From Impatiens glandulifera (Eukaryota > Streptophyta > Magnoliopsida > Ericales > Balsaminaceae), in the NCBI RefSeq assembly GCF_907164915.1, contig NC_061866.1:47609370-47673369 (forward strand): DNA of 64,000 nt, in the 5' to 3' direction. Position numbers and translations under genes: made by a program. A model generated the notes under the pieces. That model saw only the letters and a list, made by a program, of their open reading frames with translations. It did not search any database and was not told the origin of the DNA. Position 1 is the first letter of the stretch, and the number at the start of each line of letters is the position of its first letter. Shown here one piece after another: positions 49,892 to 61,215 of the stretch.

Positions 49892-51830
49892 ATGACTATA
49901 CTTCGTACCGATCCAAAATATATTAAGGGGGTTGACAAATTCATAGAATTTGCTGAAAGGTCTACGGGTAGATCATCGATTGCATGTCCTTATGTAAAGT
50001 GTGCAAATCGAGTATATGAAAATAAGACCGTCGTTAGATCTTATCTGATTGTATTCGGCATAAGACAAAATTATGGTTTTTGGTATTTTCACGGTGAAAA
50101 GAGATGTGAACGTTAGAATGTAAATGTTGTTAGTGAGAATGTGGAGGAAGATGAATCAGATGATGAGCTTGAAGACGAACCGATTAATGTACCACCAAAT
50201 AACGAGAGTAATATCATGGAAGACGAACCTGTTGACGTTTGTGAGGATTACCTAATGGAAGATATTATTGCTGATTTGTACCATAATGTCAACAATGATA
50301 ATGAACATCTGAGTGAAAATGAGCATCACGTTGATGATGTTAAGACGTTTTATAAATTGTTGAACGATTCGAAACTACCTTTGTATGAAGGATCTCGCAT
50401 TTCCAAAGCCTCACCTCTTCTTAAACTTTTCACATAAAGAAGGTAGGTTAGTGGACAAACACGTCATTTGATTTGTTGTTGAGTTTATTGAAGGAAAAAA
50501 TTCTACCAATTCATAATCAGTTACCAAATTTGTATTATGAGTGCAAGAAATTCATTACAGACATGGGTCTATCGTACAAAAAAATTGATGCGTGTAAGAA
50601 TGATTGTATGCTTTTTCGTAAAAAGGATAATGATTTACAGAAATGTAAAGTTTGTGGGCTTTCTAGATGGAATATCAATAAATCTAGTGGTGCAATTCGA
50701 ACAAAGGTGAATGACAAATATATACCCAATAAGGTGTTGCGGTATTTTTTATTAAAACCGAGGTTGCAAAACATGTGTTCCAAAACTGCTCCACAAATGA
50801 CTTGGCATAAAGATATCAATCCCGAACATGAAGTGTTGAGGCATCCTACTAATTCTATGACATGAAAGATTTTTGATAACTTGTACCCAGATTTCTCAGT
50901 TGAACCTCGAAATGTGAGACTTGATTTGACAAGTGATGATTTTCAACCCTTATTGAAGAGTTGAAAAAACATCCCTTACAACCCTTATGGAAAAATATCA
51001 TACAACATTTGGTCAGTTATTCTCATCCCTTACAACGTTTCTCCCACCACATGTATGGACAAAAACAATTTTCTTCTATTAATGATAATTCCCAGACCAA
51101 AAAGTCCTAAAGATTGCATTGACGTGTTTCTTGAGCCACTTATTGAAGAGTTGAAAGAATTGTGGCATACCGGTGTGAAGACATACGATGCTAGTAGATC
51201 ACAATATTTTAACATGCGGACAGCTATTGAAAGAGTCAGTAGTTGTCCAAGTCTTTAGGACTAGTTGGAATAAAAGAGTCAGTAGGTGTCCTAGTCTTTA
51301 GGACTAGTTGGAATAAATTCATATTTTGTAAGATTGTTAGTTTACTTTGATTAAGTCTTATTTGTTTGTAATCGTGGCTATTTTTCAGCCTTAGTTTCCT
51401 TTGTTAAGAGTCTGATGTAATCGTGGCTATTTTGTAAGATCTGACTCCCGTGCATTCTCCCAAGTTCAACAGGTCGTCGTAAGTTGTAATCATTTCTATC
51501 GTTTTAGTTTGCTTGTCTAAAGACACGTGTGGGTGACCGGGATGGGATCAGGAATACGTCTAATTCCCTTTAGAGTTGATCAGTGAAGAAGTTCTTCCTC
51601 GAGTGTCAACATCTCATGCATGTCTCAACGTCAACAACGTGAACATACGGATGGAGGAGCATCACACACAACAAGCACGTGAAATGGAACATATGCGCGA
51701 TGATTCTTTCACAAGAAGAAGCTATGCGTGCATAAGAATAGGTCATGCGTGCACAACAAGAGGCGTTACACAAGATTATGTCTAGGTTTTCCCATCCTCT
51801 CCCAGATCAGTATTTATTGACGTACAATTT
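49892..51830 (+). pseudogene. En/Spm (TNP2-type) transposase relic
   Basis: 49892-50116 reads as a transposase-associated domain: YIKGVDKFIEFA, CPYVKCANR, and GFWYFHGE. 50141-50437 is acidic linker. 50473-50865 and the following frame read as TNP2: YYECKKFITDMGL, CMLFRK and CKVCGLSRW, then TWHKDINPEHEVLRHP and, past a stop, EPRNVRLDLTSDDFQPL. 51000-51220 continues with YNIWSVILIPYNVSP, IIPRPKSPKDCIDVFLEPLI, ELKELWHTGVKTYD and then ends at FNMRTAI, where the catalytic core should follow. 51576-51830 reads like the coiled C-terminus (EMEHMRDD; HKIMSRFSHPLPDQY) in two frames. Stops, frameshifts and a large internal deletion make it inactive. Confidence 0.8.
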
Positions 51831-51959
51831 GAGTTTTTTTTTGGTTGAAACTTAGAATTGATTTTTATTTATGAATGATCTTTTTTTACGAATGGTCTTT
51901 AATAGTAGTAAAACAACATATGAAACAGATTTAATAAAATTCAAAAAAATGCCAAAAAC

Positions 51960-52440
51960 CCGAGAGTGATCATTATCAACGTCGGCGTTAGGGGAGTGCC
52001 GACTTTGATAAAGAACAATACTAACGTCAACGTTGGGGAATGTCGACGTTAATAAGAGAACCATAATGGTTCAAACAACCCGAGATCAACGATTATCAAT
52101 ATCGGCGTTAGGAGAGAGTCGACGTTGATAAAGATCGATATTAACGTTGGCATTAGGGTAATGCCGACGTTAATAAAGAACGATATCAACATCGGCTCTC
52201 CTCCCTTAACGCCGACGTTAATATCGATCTTCATCAACGTCGACTCTCCTCTCCTAACGCCGGCGTATAATCGAATTAGAAAGGATTATCAACGTCGGTG
52301 TTAAGGGAAGATCTTCGTGGTTAAAAATCAAAATCTTTTAACGTCCAAAGTTTTAGCATTGACGGTCAACGGTTTTGTTCGTCGACGCTAATAATTATTA
52401 ACGTCGACATTTGGACTTTTAACGACTGCTTGTGTTGTCT
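51960..52440. repeat. right subterminal repeats of the CACTA element
   Basis: About a dozen copies of the word atcaacgtcggcgtta or its complement, with small changes, are arranged in both directions. The word is unrelated to the left-end word. Confidence 0.8.
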
Positions 52441-55400
52441 CTAATAATGTCTTTTCCACTAGTGTACATTAGATAATTCATTATGGACTGAATAATGTAA
52501 TGAAATTAAATTCTTTTGAGATTATAAAAAACAATAATACTATTAAGGTAAATTGAAAGATTCTCAGTAAAAAAGTTGCTATAAACAGATTTTAAAATCG
52601 TTTTAATTCTTTCCATCATTATTTATTTTAAAGAGAGAAAAATTAAGTTATAATTGAGATGATGTTTAGTAAAAAGAGAAATAAATAAAATAGAGATATT
52701 ATTATTATGTTTTTTTTTTTGACATGGAAAGTCCAATTAAGGCGTTCTCCAAGAGACACTTTATAATAAAGGTGCTTTATATACAATTTTCTATCAATAT
52801 ATATGACCACTAGTAATAAAAGATAATTTTATTTTAAAATGTTCAAAATATATAGAGGATTGGTTGGTTAAATCGTCATTTTTTCATTAAAATCGTCCAA
52901 TCAAACTGGCTGAGCTAGATCCAGCAAATGTGGAGAACCAAGATTAGGTCGGTTAAGTTTAGAGTTGATTTGGTTGGTTTTGTCAAATTTTCTGTTTTAT
53001 TTGGACCCTTATCACGTTACAGATATATATATCATGTCAACTCTTACTTTTTCTTATCTTTTTTATCTTATCTTTTTAATGATAACTAATTCCATTACAC
53101 GGATAATTATAACAATTAAATGGACCAAAAAGTCTAGTGGACAAACATTTTTTTGGATTTTTTTACAAAATAGTGGACAAACTTGCTTGTTAGTGATTTA
53201 TTGGATGATCATTTCTCACTCAAATGGAATATATTCTTATCTAGAGCTTCAAGAAATCCGTCTCCTTTTAACTTATTTACACGTACGATTGCCACTGCAT
53301 GCACGGCGACTTTTCTTGGTTCTAGTTTTGAATTTTTTTATTTTTTTTTAGATTTACAACTAAATATATACTCGTGAATCCTCTATAATGAAGTTTAAGA
53401 AGCCTGCCAAGGTCCGACCCTAAATTTAGATAGAGAAAAAACTCATATATTTCTCACATAGCTTAATTACCCATGACTTAATTATAAATAAATAATAATT
53501 ATATGTTAATAATTTATAAAAAAAATAAAAAGTTACACTAAAATTTAATAAAAGTTGACATTTCTAGTTTTAAAAACTCTAATGGTTTAAAAACAATTTT
53601 TTCATCTAAATTTACGTTCAAATGAGTTATATACCTAGCTAACAAAAAGATGTGTTTACTATATTTACAGACAATTTATTTATTATTTTCAATCAAAGAT
53701 CATACTTAATTATAGTTTTTCAAATTTTGTTGTGTATAAGTGTTCTCCACACAATGTTTAACATGCTATACCTAATATTTGACCTAATTTGCTAAATTTG
53801 ATTTATTGTTTTTCTTCATTTCTTAGGTTTTTTGATTGTTTTAATTTTATTGATATCCTTTCAACTATTTTTTTATGAGATGAAATTTAAAACAAGGAAA
53901 GGAAATAAATTAAAATTTTAAATGCTCTAATTAGTTCATTTCCCCTAAAAAAAATATGTTGGATTAAATTTCTAAAAAAATAGTTTCTTAAGGTTAAAAA
54001 TTAAAATTTTCCTTTAATTTTTAATGATAAATTAATTTTATATAATTAAATAAAATATATTTTTGGTATTTAAAGTTAAAATAAATAATTAGATTCTTGA
54101 AATGATAGTTGAGTTTTAAGATAAAAACGAAAAAAATCACTTGAACAAACAACCTCCATCTATTTTTTAAAAATAAATATTTACTTTTTTTTCTTGATAA
54201 CATACAAAATTTGAGATCTCACACGATCAACTATCAAAAACTCATGCTAATGGGCGAGAATGTTCATTGTGGACGGACACTTAATTACCAAATCGTTTGA
54301 AGGCATTCGTTTATAATTTTTTTTTTATTAATTATTAAAAGTTTTTTTGTATATAAATATAACAATTGGATACTAAAATGTTTCTATTACAAGTTATGTT
54401 ATAATATATTAAAAATTATTACTATTATAACCAAAAAAACAAGCTTACTTTTTTTTATTATAAAATAATATAATATTATATATATATATATATTTATATT
54501 ATTACAAATTTATTTGTGTTATTAGTATTCGGGGTAAGACACAAATACTATAATCTATTTCATCCCGGTTAAATTAAAAATAAAAGATTTCAAACAAGAT
54601 AACTCGAATAAAAAATTAAGGGATAAATTATAATTGCTACTTATTATATACCCATCACTATTTACAATAAATGATAATTTATTACAATTGTTAATTTTTA
54701 TTTTATATTAATATTTTACAAACAAATATTTTGTTCTTTATATCATCCTCAGTCTAGATAGATAACTGCTTAATATCTCGATTGTGAGAATGGCATAACC
54801 AAAATAAAATAAAAGATTAGAAATGTAACATTATTTTTAATTTTATATTTTCTATTAATTTAATTCATTATTTACTTATCTAATTTTTAAGAATATGGTC
54901 AAACCACCGATATTTATTTACTCATTTTATCCGTCCCTAATTAATTTATCCTCGGTCAAATTTTATTGAGTAGAAGGATAGTTGGATTTAAGAAGATTAT
55001 CAAGTCTGGATGTCATCAAATTTACATAAGCTCATAACTAAATGACCTTTTGACCTCTAATTTGATGAAATAAATTGTTTCTATTATGTAAGATTGAAAC
55101 TACAAATTCTTTAATATGAGTTAGTAGTTTAATTGAATGTTTATTTATTTATCTATTCAGATACGTTCAAACAATTAATTTAAAGAGTAATTAGTGATTT
55201 TGCATATATATAAACCAAATGTGAATTAATTTAATAATTTTTCTCACTCCAATTTTTTTATTAAATAAACATTTAGTAATTTATCTTAAATCATTTTTTT
55301 ATTATTAAATTATTATAACTAACTTTTTAAAATTATTAATATATTAATATGTTTTTTTTAAAATTATATATATATATTTATATTTGTTACCTATATATAA

Positions 55401-55456
55401 ATTTATTATTATTATTATATATATATATATATTATTTTAACTTAATATATATAAAG

Positions 55457-55461
<5 letters not shown>

Positions 55462-55515
<54 letters not shown>
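55462..55515. repeat. (AT)27 microsatellite
   Basis: An unbroken run of about 27 at units lies in a wider AT tract (55365-55515). Confidence 0.9.
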
Positions 55516-55519
<4 letters not shown>

Positions 55520-56189
55520 TAAAAGTTTATTTCTTGTTGTGCTCAATAATTTATTCTCTTATTTATTAAAAAATAAAAAAAATGATTTTCAATAATAAAA
55601 ATAATTCAAATTAAAATAAATAATATTTAATTATATGCTTAACTAAAAAAAATGATTCATTAATTTACTATTTTAAATTAATATATTGTAAAATTAAATT
55701 AGAAAATACTAATAAAATATATTTACACACAAAAAAAAAAACATACATTCATATGTTTCAAAAGTGTATAATATAAATATATTATTACAAAATTAAACAA
55801 TATAATATAATAACAATGTTGTAATCTCGAAAATTCTTATCCCAAACAAAGTTTGGTTTCGGAAAATTTTCAACATCGATTTGTGTGTCTAGATCTTTTT
55901 AATAAAACATACATGCACATGTTTTTTTTGTGTATTTAAAATTATAAAAACAATATTTAAATGTTGATATCTGAGGCTAACGATTAATGAAGAAAGTACA
56001 TCAACATATCAATTTTAGGGTATTAAGATCTAATAATAAATTCCAAGTAGGTCCTTGTCAAAATATGTTTTTATGAAAATATTCTAAAAATGATTGAAAT
56101 TATTAATTATTTTTATTTTCAGATTTTAGAAAATGATTTAGGGTTCTAAAATTATAAAAATAATTTAAAATCCAAACTAAACAAGCCTT

Positions 56190-57890
56190 AGGACCAGTCC
56201 TCTCGGTCCTATGTGCATTTTCCTTCGGTCCTAGGCTAAATTCATCGATCCTAGGTCGTGGTCCCTTGATCGAGGTGTGGGAACTCTTGGTCGAGGTGCT
56301 GGAGACTCTCGGTCAGGTGTAGGAGTCATCGGTCCTAGGTGTAGAAGTCCTCGATCGGGCACAAAATTTCTCGGTCGGGACTCAAGAATTGTTCGGTCCT
56401 AGGTTATCCTTGGATTAATTTTCCTCGGGCCTAAGTGTGAGGTGTTATCGGTCTTGGGTTAGCCATGTGATATATTCCCTCGGTCCGATGTGCTCTCAGT
56501 CCTAGGTTAGACCTAGGCTAGGTTTCTCGGTCCTCAAGAATATCAAACTACTAGTTTGATGGTTTTGATTGAGGTCATAATCCTTTAATCCAAGGCACGA
56601 GAAGTTTCATATAGTCCCAATGATCATTTATAACATCATCTTGATGTGTCATTCGTTTGAGATGATGTCCCATTCAACTCAAACAGTTTTGAGGTAAAAA
56701 AAGGTTATTGAGTTTTAATTTAATAAAGCGTAATGAGTTTACCAATAGCTTCATTATGCTTTATATGGTTGAATAAAGCCAAAACATGAGTTTGTTTTAA
56801 TCAATTCAATAATTGGAATTTTTATTTTTATAAAAAAATTAGTTTTTGATCAAACATAATTGCGATGGTTTGGATCTAGTTTAAATATGTTCCCAACATC
56901 TTTAGAAACATGTTGAGCAATTTTCTGGGTTGCTGTCTTGAGTAATAACTTAAAGAATAGAAACTCAATTTTGAAAAAAATTCAAAATCAAATTGGGGGG
57001 TTTTTATTTAAGTTGATTAATTTGATTTTGTTTCTACAGAAAACTTATAAATGATTCTATGATTGTTTTTCAATCAAGAAGTCAGAGAATCCGGTAGTAT
57101 ATGAAACTGGCAAAATTGAAATATAAAATTTTTAATTCAAAATGGTAATTTGAATTATAATGTGATTGGAAACTTACTTGGAGTTAGAGAACACTCCTTA
57201 ATTCTCAGAGAAGCTTTTTGAATGTCTGAATCAAAGTCTTACAGCCTTACACGAAATTTTCAAAATTTTAGAAAAACTTGAAGAACTTTAATGGCGGATC
57301 TATGTGTAGAGGAGTTGAGGGCTTGAGAGTGGATCTCTTGCATTCGGTTTACCTAAAGAAACTATTTATAGTCTCTCAAGGTCGGTTCACTAAACAAGTG
57401 GATTAAATTTCAGTTAAAAGTCATCAATGACGTTTTGTCTATTCTTCATCCAACTTGCCTGATCATGCCATGATGATGCCCTATGATCGTAGGAGAAATG
57501 ATCACCGTGGTAGGGTAATCATTTCAACTTTCGAATCATCCATTTTTGTGGACTAACAACGGAGTTCCATCTTTAAAAAATCAAGGATGGGATCTGTTCT
57601 TATCCTATTTGTCGTCGTGAGGAAGAAGACAAACCAGGCGAAACAACGTTGTTTTGGGAGAAAAATTAAACGCGGGACGCTCCGTCTACATTTCGTCTGT
57701 GTTCCGTTGTGTCTGGGCTAACAGTGTTGAGGCGCGCGTTAGTCGATCCACTACTTCGCGAACGTGCGTATCTTCTTTTCAGTGGGCGACACGGCTGGCT
57801 GTTGGGCGTTGGATGACAATCTAGCGCTCATCCGATGGTTGTGAGGTCTGCTGCACCGTTTCCTCTTGGTTTCGGCTGAAACAAATTTAG
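56190..57890. repeat. unclassified GC-richer repeat, possible LTR-retrotransposon relic
   Basis: Composition changes sharply against the flanks. 56190-56540 contains about ten degenerate copies of tcggtcctaggt or tcggtc. 57590-57890 is CG-rich (gaggcgcgcgttagtcgatc, cttcgcgaacgtgcg) and stands between poly-T-rich edges. Diverged LTR and leader sequence would explain it, but I found no paired LTR, primer-binding site or pol motif. Confidence 0.3.
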
Positions 57891-58539
57891 ACTTTTTTTT
57901 TTTGCCTTGAAGCTTATTTGAAATTAATTTTTTTCAATCCCGTTTTGCTTTATTTTAAACCTACAAAACATACAATTTTTTTTTTTTAATAAATATGACA
58001 TTTAATTTACCCATTTATTTTTTATATTTTTATATTTTTGGGGTTTAGTAAATAATTTATTTAAGATAAAATAGATACAACATTTATTCTAAATTATTTA
58101 TTTAAAATCCTTTTAATTTTCTTAAAATTAATTTGAGATAAAATGAGTATAACATTTATACCAAATTATTTATTTATTTTTCTTGACCATTATCTTAATT
58201 AATTGGAATTTAATTATCACAATCATTAATCCATTTAATTAACTAATGAAGTTTTGGCCTTAATTTTAATTATTTTGATTTTATTTATTCAAAATAATTT
58301 ACGAATTAGGTAACTAAAATTTTAGTGTTTACAAATGTGTCATTATCAGCCCTCAATAATACTTTTTATTTTTTTTTTATAATCAGCACATTAACATCCC
58401 AAATTTCATATTTACAGGACAAATTAGAAATAAAATATAATTTATTATAAAAATAATATAATTTAATACTAAAAATAATTGACTAAAACATAATAAATTA
58501 ATTTTTTTTTACTTGTATCCATTTCTATATATAGAAATG

Positions 58540-59285
58540 ACAAAGTTAATGACATGTTTGATCACCGGTTTAGTGGTTTTATTAACCGAATTATATATAG
58601 AAGGAGATTTAACATTATGAAGACTTCGTCCCATAATAGAGTTACTTTTGATAGGACGCAACCAAGTATTCCGTCTGAACAAGACGTTATGCGTTGATAA
58701 TATATGAATAATTTCTATGTGGGACATTGCTAAAAGTTTTTTGCTAAGATGATTCCATCTATTTTTTGTTGGGAGAAACTTTGAGAGTCAAATATTCTAT
58801 CAAAGATCTCGTTCTTTGGATTGAGCATTATTCACGATGAAATTCTTACGAATGATATATATGTGCATGAAAAAATATTGTATTATGGCTAGACGTATGT
58901 GTTACGAAGATGTTGAATCGAAACTCACTACATTGTCGAGGGGTCACTATTATTTGGAGTCTTTTGTGGAGTATTGTTGAGATTCAATGGGTGATTTCCG
59001 AGTATTTGGATAGTTATTGGAAAGTTTGAATTTATGCGGTTGAGATGACAAACCTACATATTTGAGTTACCATACCAATTATTTTTTGGTGAACAATCTG
59101 CTTAGAGAAAACTCGTCAAACTTTCAATGATCGTAGTCGAATGTTCGTAATCGTCCAATTCGTATAATTCATAATGCTATTATTATGATATTTTCTGAGA
59201 TTCGTTCAGAAAAGTTAGTACAGTTTGTCGGGGAGTTAATCGTTTTTCTCGAGTACTTACGAGCTCGATAACCTATTGAGTATCA
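58540..59285 (+). mobile_element. LINE-like remnant (copy 3 of 3)
   Basis: 58540-58575 shares 'tgtttgatcaccggtttagtgg' style text with 25852-25875, and 58870-59285 follows 25890-26285 through aatgatcgtagtcg, attcataatgctattatta, ggagttaatcgttt, acgagctcgataacctatt. An extra ~300 bp stand between these blocks. No frame is open. Confidence 0.5.
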
Positions 59286-60410
59286 TTTTTTTTTTCATGT
59301 TATACTTCGTAATTGTGCTTAAATTATTTTAATTTTAATTTTAATATACCTGGAATATTTTTAAAAAAAAATCAAATCTTTTTTTTTTCATAATTTGTTC
59401 AATAAAAGATTAGTTTTTTCTTTGTAACAAATTTATATATTTTTGTTATTTAATTTATACCTTCTTCTCAGTTGTTACTTTAAAAAAAAAATAATATAAT
59501 ATATATTTAAAAAAATATATATATTTTTATATTTTATATTTGTTTTATTCATTTTTAATATATAAATAAGTTAACCAACAAAAATATATAAATATATATT
59601 TACAAATTATAAGTAAAGAGATTTAAAATTTTAATGTGAAGAATTGAGAAAAATAAACTTGTTAAAGTAAGTTTAACTAACAAGTTTTAATCACTATTTC
59701 ACATCATTATCTAATTGTTAGAAACTACAATATACACAAATATTTTACTTTCCTTAAATGTTAGGAGGTTAGCTAGCATGTTAGGCATTTAAGTTTTCTT
59801 TGAGTATACAACTAACCATGTAAATTTATTGTACTAATTTGATATAGAATTTGGTTAGGTAGACAAACTTATTGTGTATAGTTCAATATTTGCTATATTA
59901 TAAGAAATTTTATTTAATTGTCACTTTTTAATATGAATTAAATTTACATTCACAAAAATATAAATCTTAAACCGATTTCAGATTTATCATAAATATATAT
60001 AGCATGAATAGATGACTCTTATCATGAATATGTTCTTTACTTCAAAACATAATTAATTTTATAATTAATTTGAGTCATACTTACACATTTAATGTGTAAT
60101 TTTTCATAGTTTTGAAATATGATACATAAAGGGGCACGGATTGTGACAACAAATCTGCCTCGGAATAAACTAGTGGGTTATTCACGTCACATGTGCAATT
60201 ACAATTCTTCTTCACCATTTCTTATTTTCTTAATTAATGATCAACATTTCTTTTTATTATAAAAATAAAATAAGAATAATTTTATATTTTAACTTATAAT
60301 TTAAATGATGCAATGATAAACTATTTTAAAAATATACTCAAATGACACCAAGTTATAGTAATAAAAAATAAAAAAAAATATTAGTGTAAATGGATTAAAA
60401 GTAAATTAAT

Positions 60411-60606
60411 TAAGAGAAATGATTAGGTGAGGGAATTTGGTGAGGATTGAGGAATGATGTGACATAATCTTATTCGCGGAAAAAATCAAATAATTTCTCT
60501 CTTTTCTCTCACTTTTACATTTTTCAACCAATGAAGAATGAAGGTGATGCCAAGTCAGTCCCTCACCAAATTCCCTAACTAAATTCCCTCACTCTATCAC
60601 TCCTCA
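60411..60606. mobile_element. MITE, family copy 2, opposite orientation to 34071
   Basis: gagaaatgattaggtgaggg at the left and tctatcactcctca at the right are the reversed ends of the 34071 element. Flanks carry attaatta on both sides, consistent with an 8-bp duplication. The bodies align in reverse along their whole length, with small indels. Confidence 0.8.
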
Positions 60607-61215
60607 TTAATTAATAATATAGATTACTATAATATTGATTAAAAAAGTAAATATAATTTTTTTTGAGCATTTTTTCTTAATTAATTATAAAAATAAAATA
60701 AGAGTAATTTTATATTTTAATATATAATTTATAATTTAAATGATGTGATGATAAATTATTTTTTTAAAATATACTCAAATCACAAAAGGTTATAGTAGTA
60801 AAAAAGGAAAAAATTTAGTGTAAGGTAAATTATTTAATAATATAGATTACTCATATTGGTTAAGAAAGTAAATATATTAATTACTATAGATTATAAAGAG
60901 TGAATGAATCAAATCCCATATATAGTTTGACCCAACAAAAAAATAAAAAATTTATCCCATATTACTTTGCGGTCCCCCTTTTGGATTTTCTCCCACAAGT
61001 TATTCACAGTCTTTGGGAGATGAACAAGACCTGCTTTTTGGTGTTGAGCAAGAACCAGAACCAGATACTTTGATTAACTCCATGATTGTAATCCTAAGGG
61101 TTTCTCTCTTCCCCCTTGTTTAATCTTCTTTCAACGAGTTCTGGGTATTTGTTTCTTGATCTCTCACACACAGGTTCCAACTGTTCATACCAAAGTTATA
61201 CAATTTGCAGAATAA

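Larger units (their letters stand above)
48274..52464 (+). mobile_element. decayed CACTA (En/Spm) transposon
   Basis: The left end cactagtgaaaaa and the complement of the right end, cactagtggaaaa, give CACTA-type termini 4.19 kb apart. The left subterminal region (48295-48975) is packed with taacggtttt and aaaaccgttactgata words in both directions. The right one (51960-52440) has a different word, aacgtcggcgttag, also in both directions. Between them are a transposase relic (49892-51258) and a C-terminal piece (51576-51830). Flanking triplets are aat and tac, not a matching duplication. The differing subterminal words suggest a chimera or two elements fused by deletion. Confidence 0.8.
52465..61215. 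other. gene desert before the last gene
   Basis: 8.75 kb without a supported gene. The open frame at 52965-53351 has no recognisable family and is probably chance. The region holds AT microsatellites, an unclassified GC-richer repeat (56190-57890), a LINE scrap, a MITE, and from about 60960 the promoter and leader of the gene at 61216. Confidence 0.55.

Noticed and set aside
52965..53351. 128-codon open frame, hydrophobic
   Set aside because: AT-rich frame with Ile/Leu/Phe bias expected by chance; no recognisable domain.
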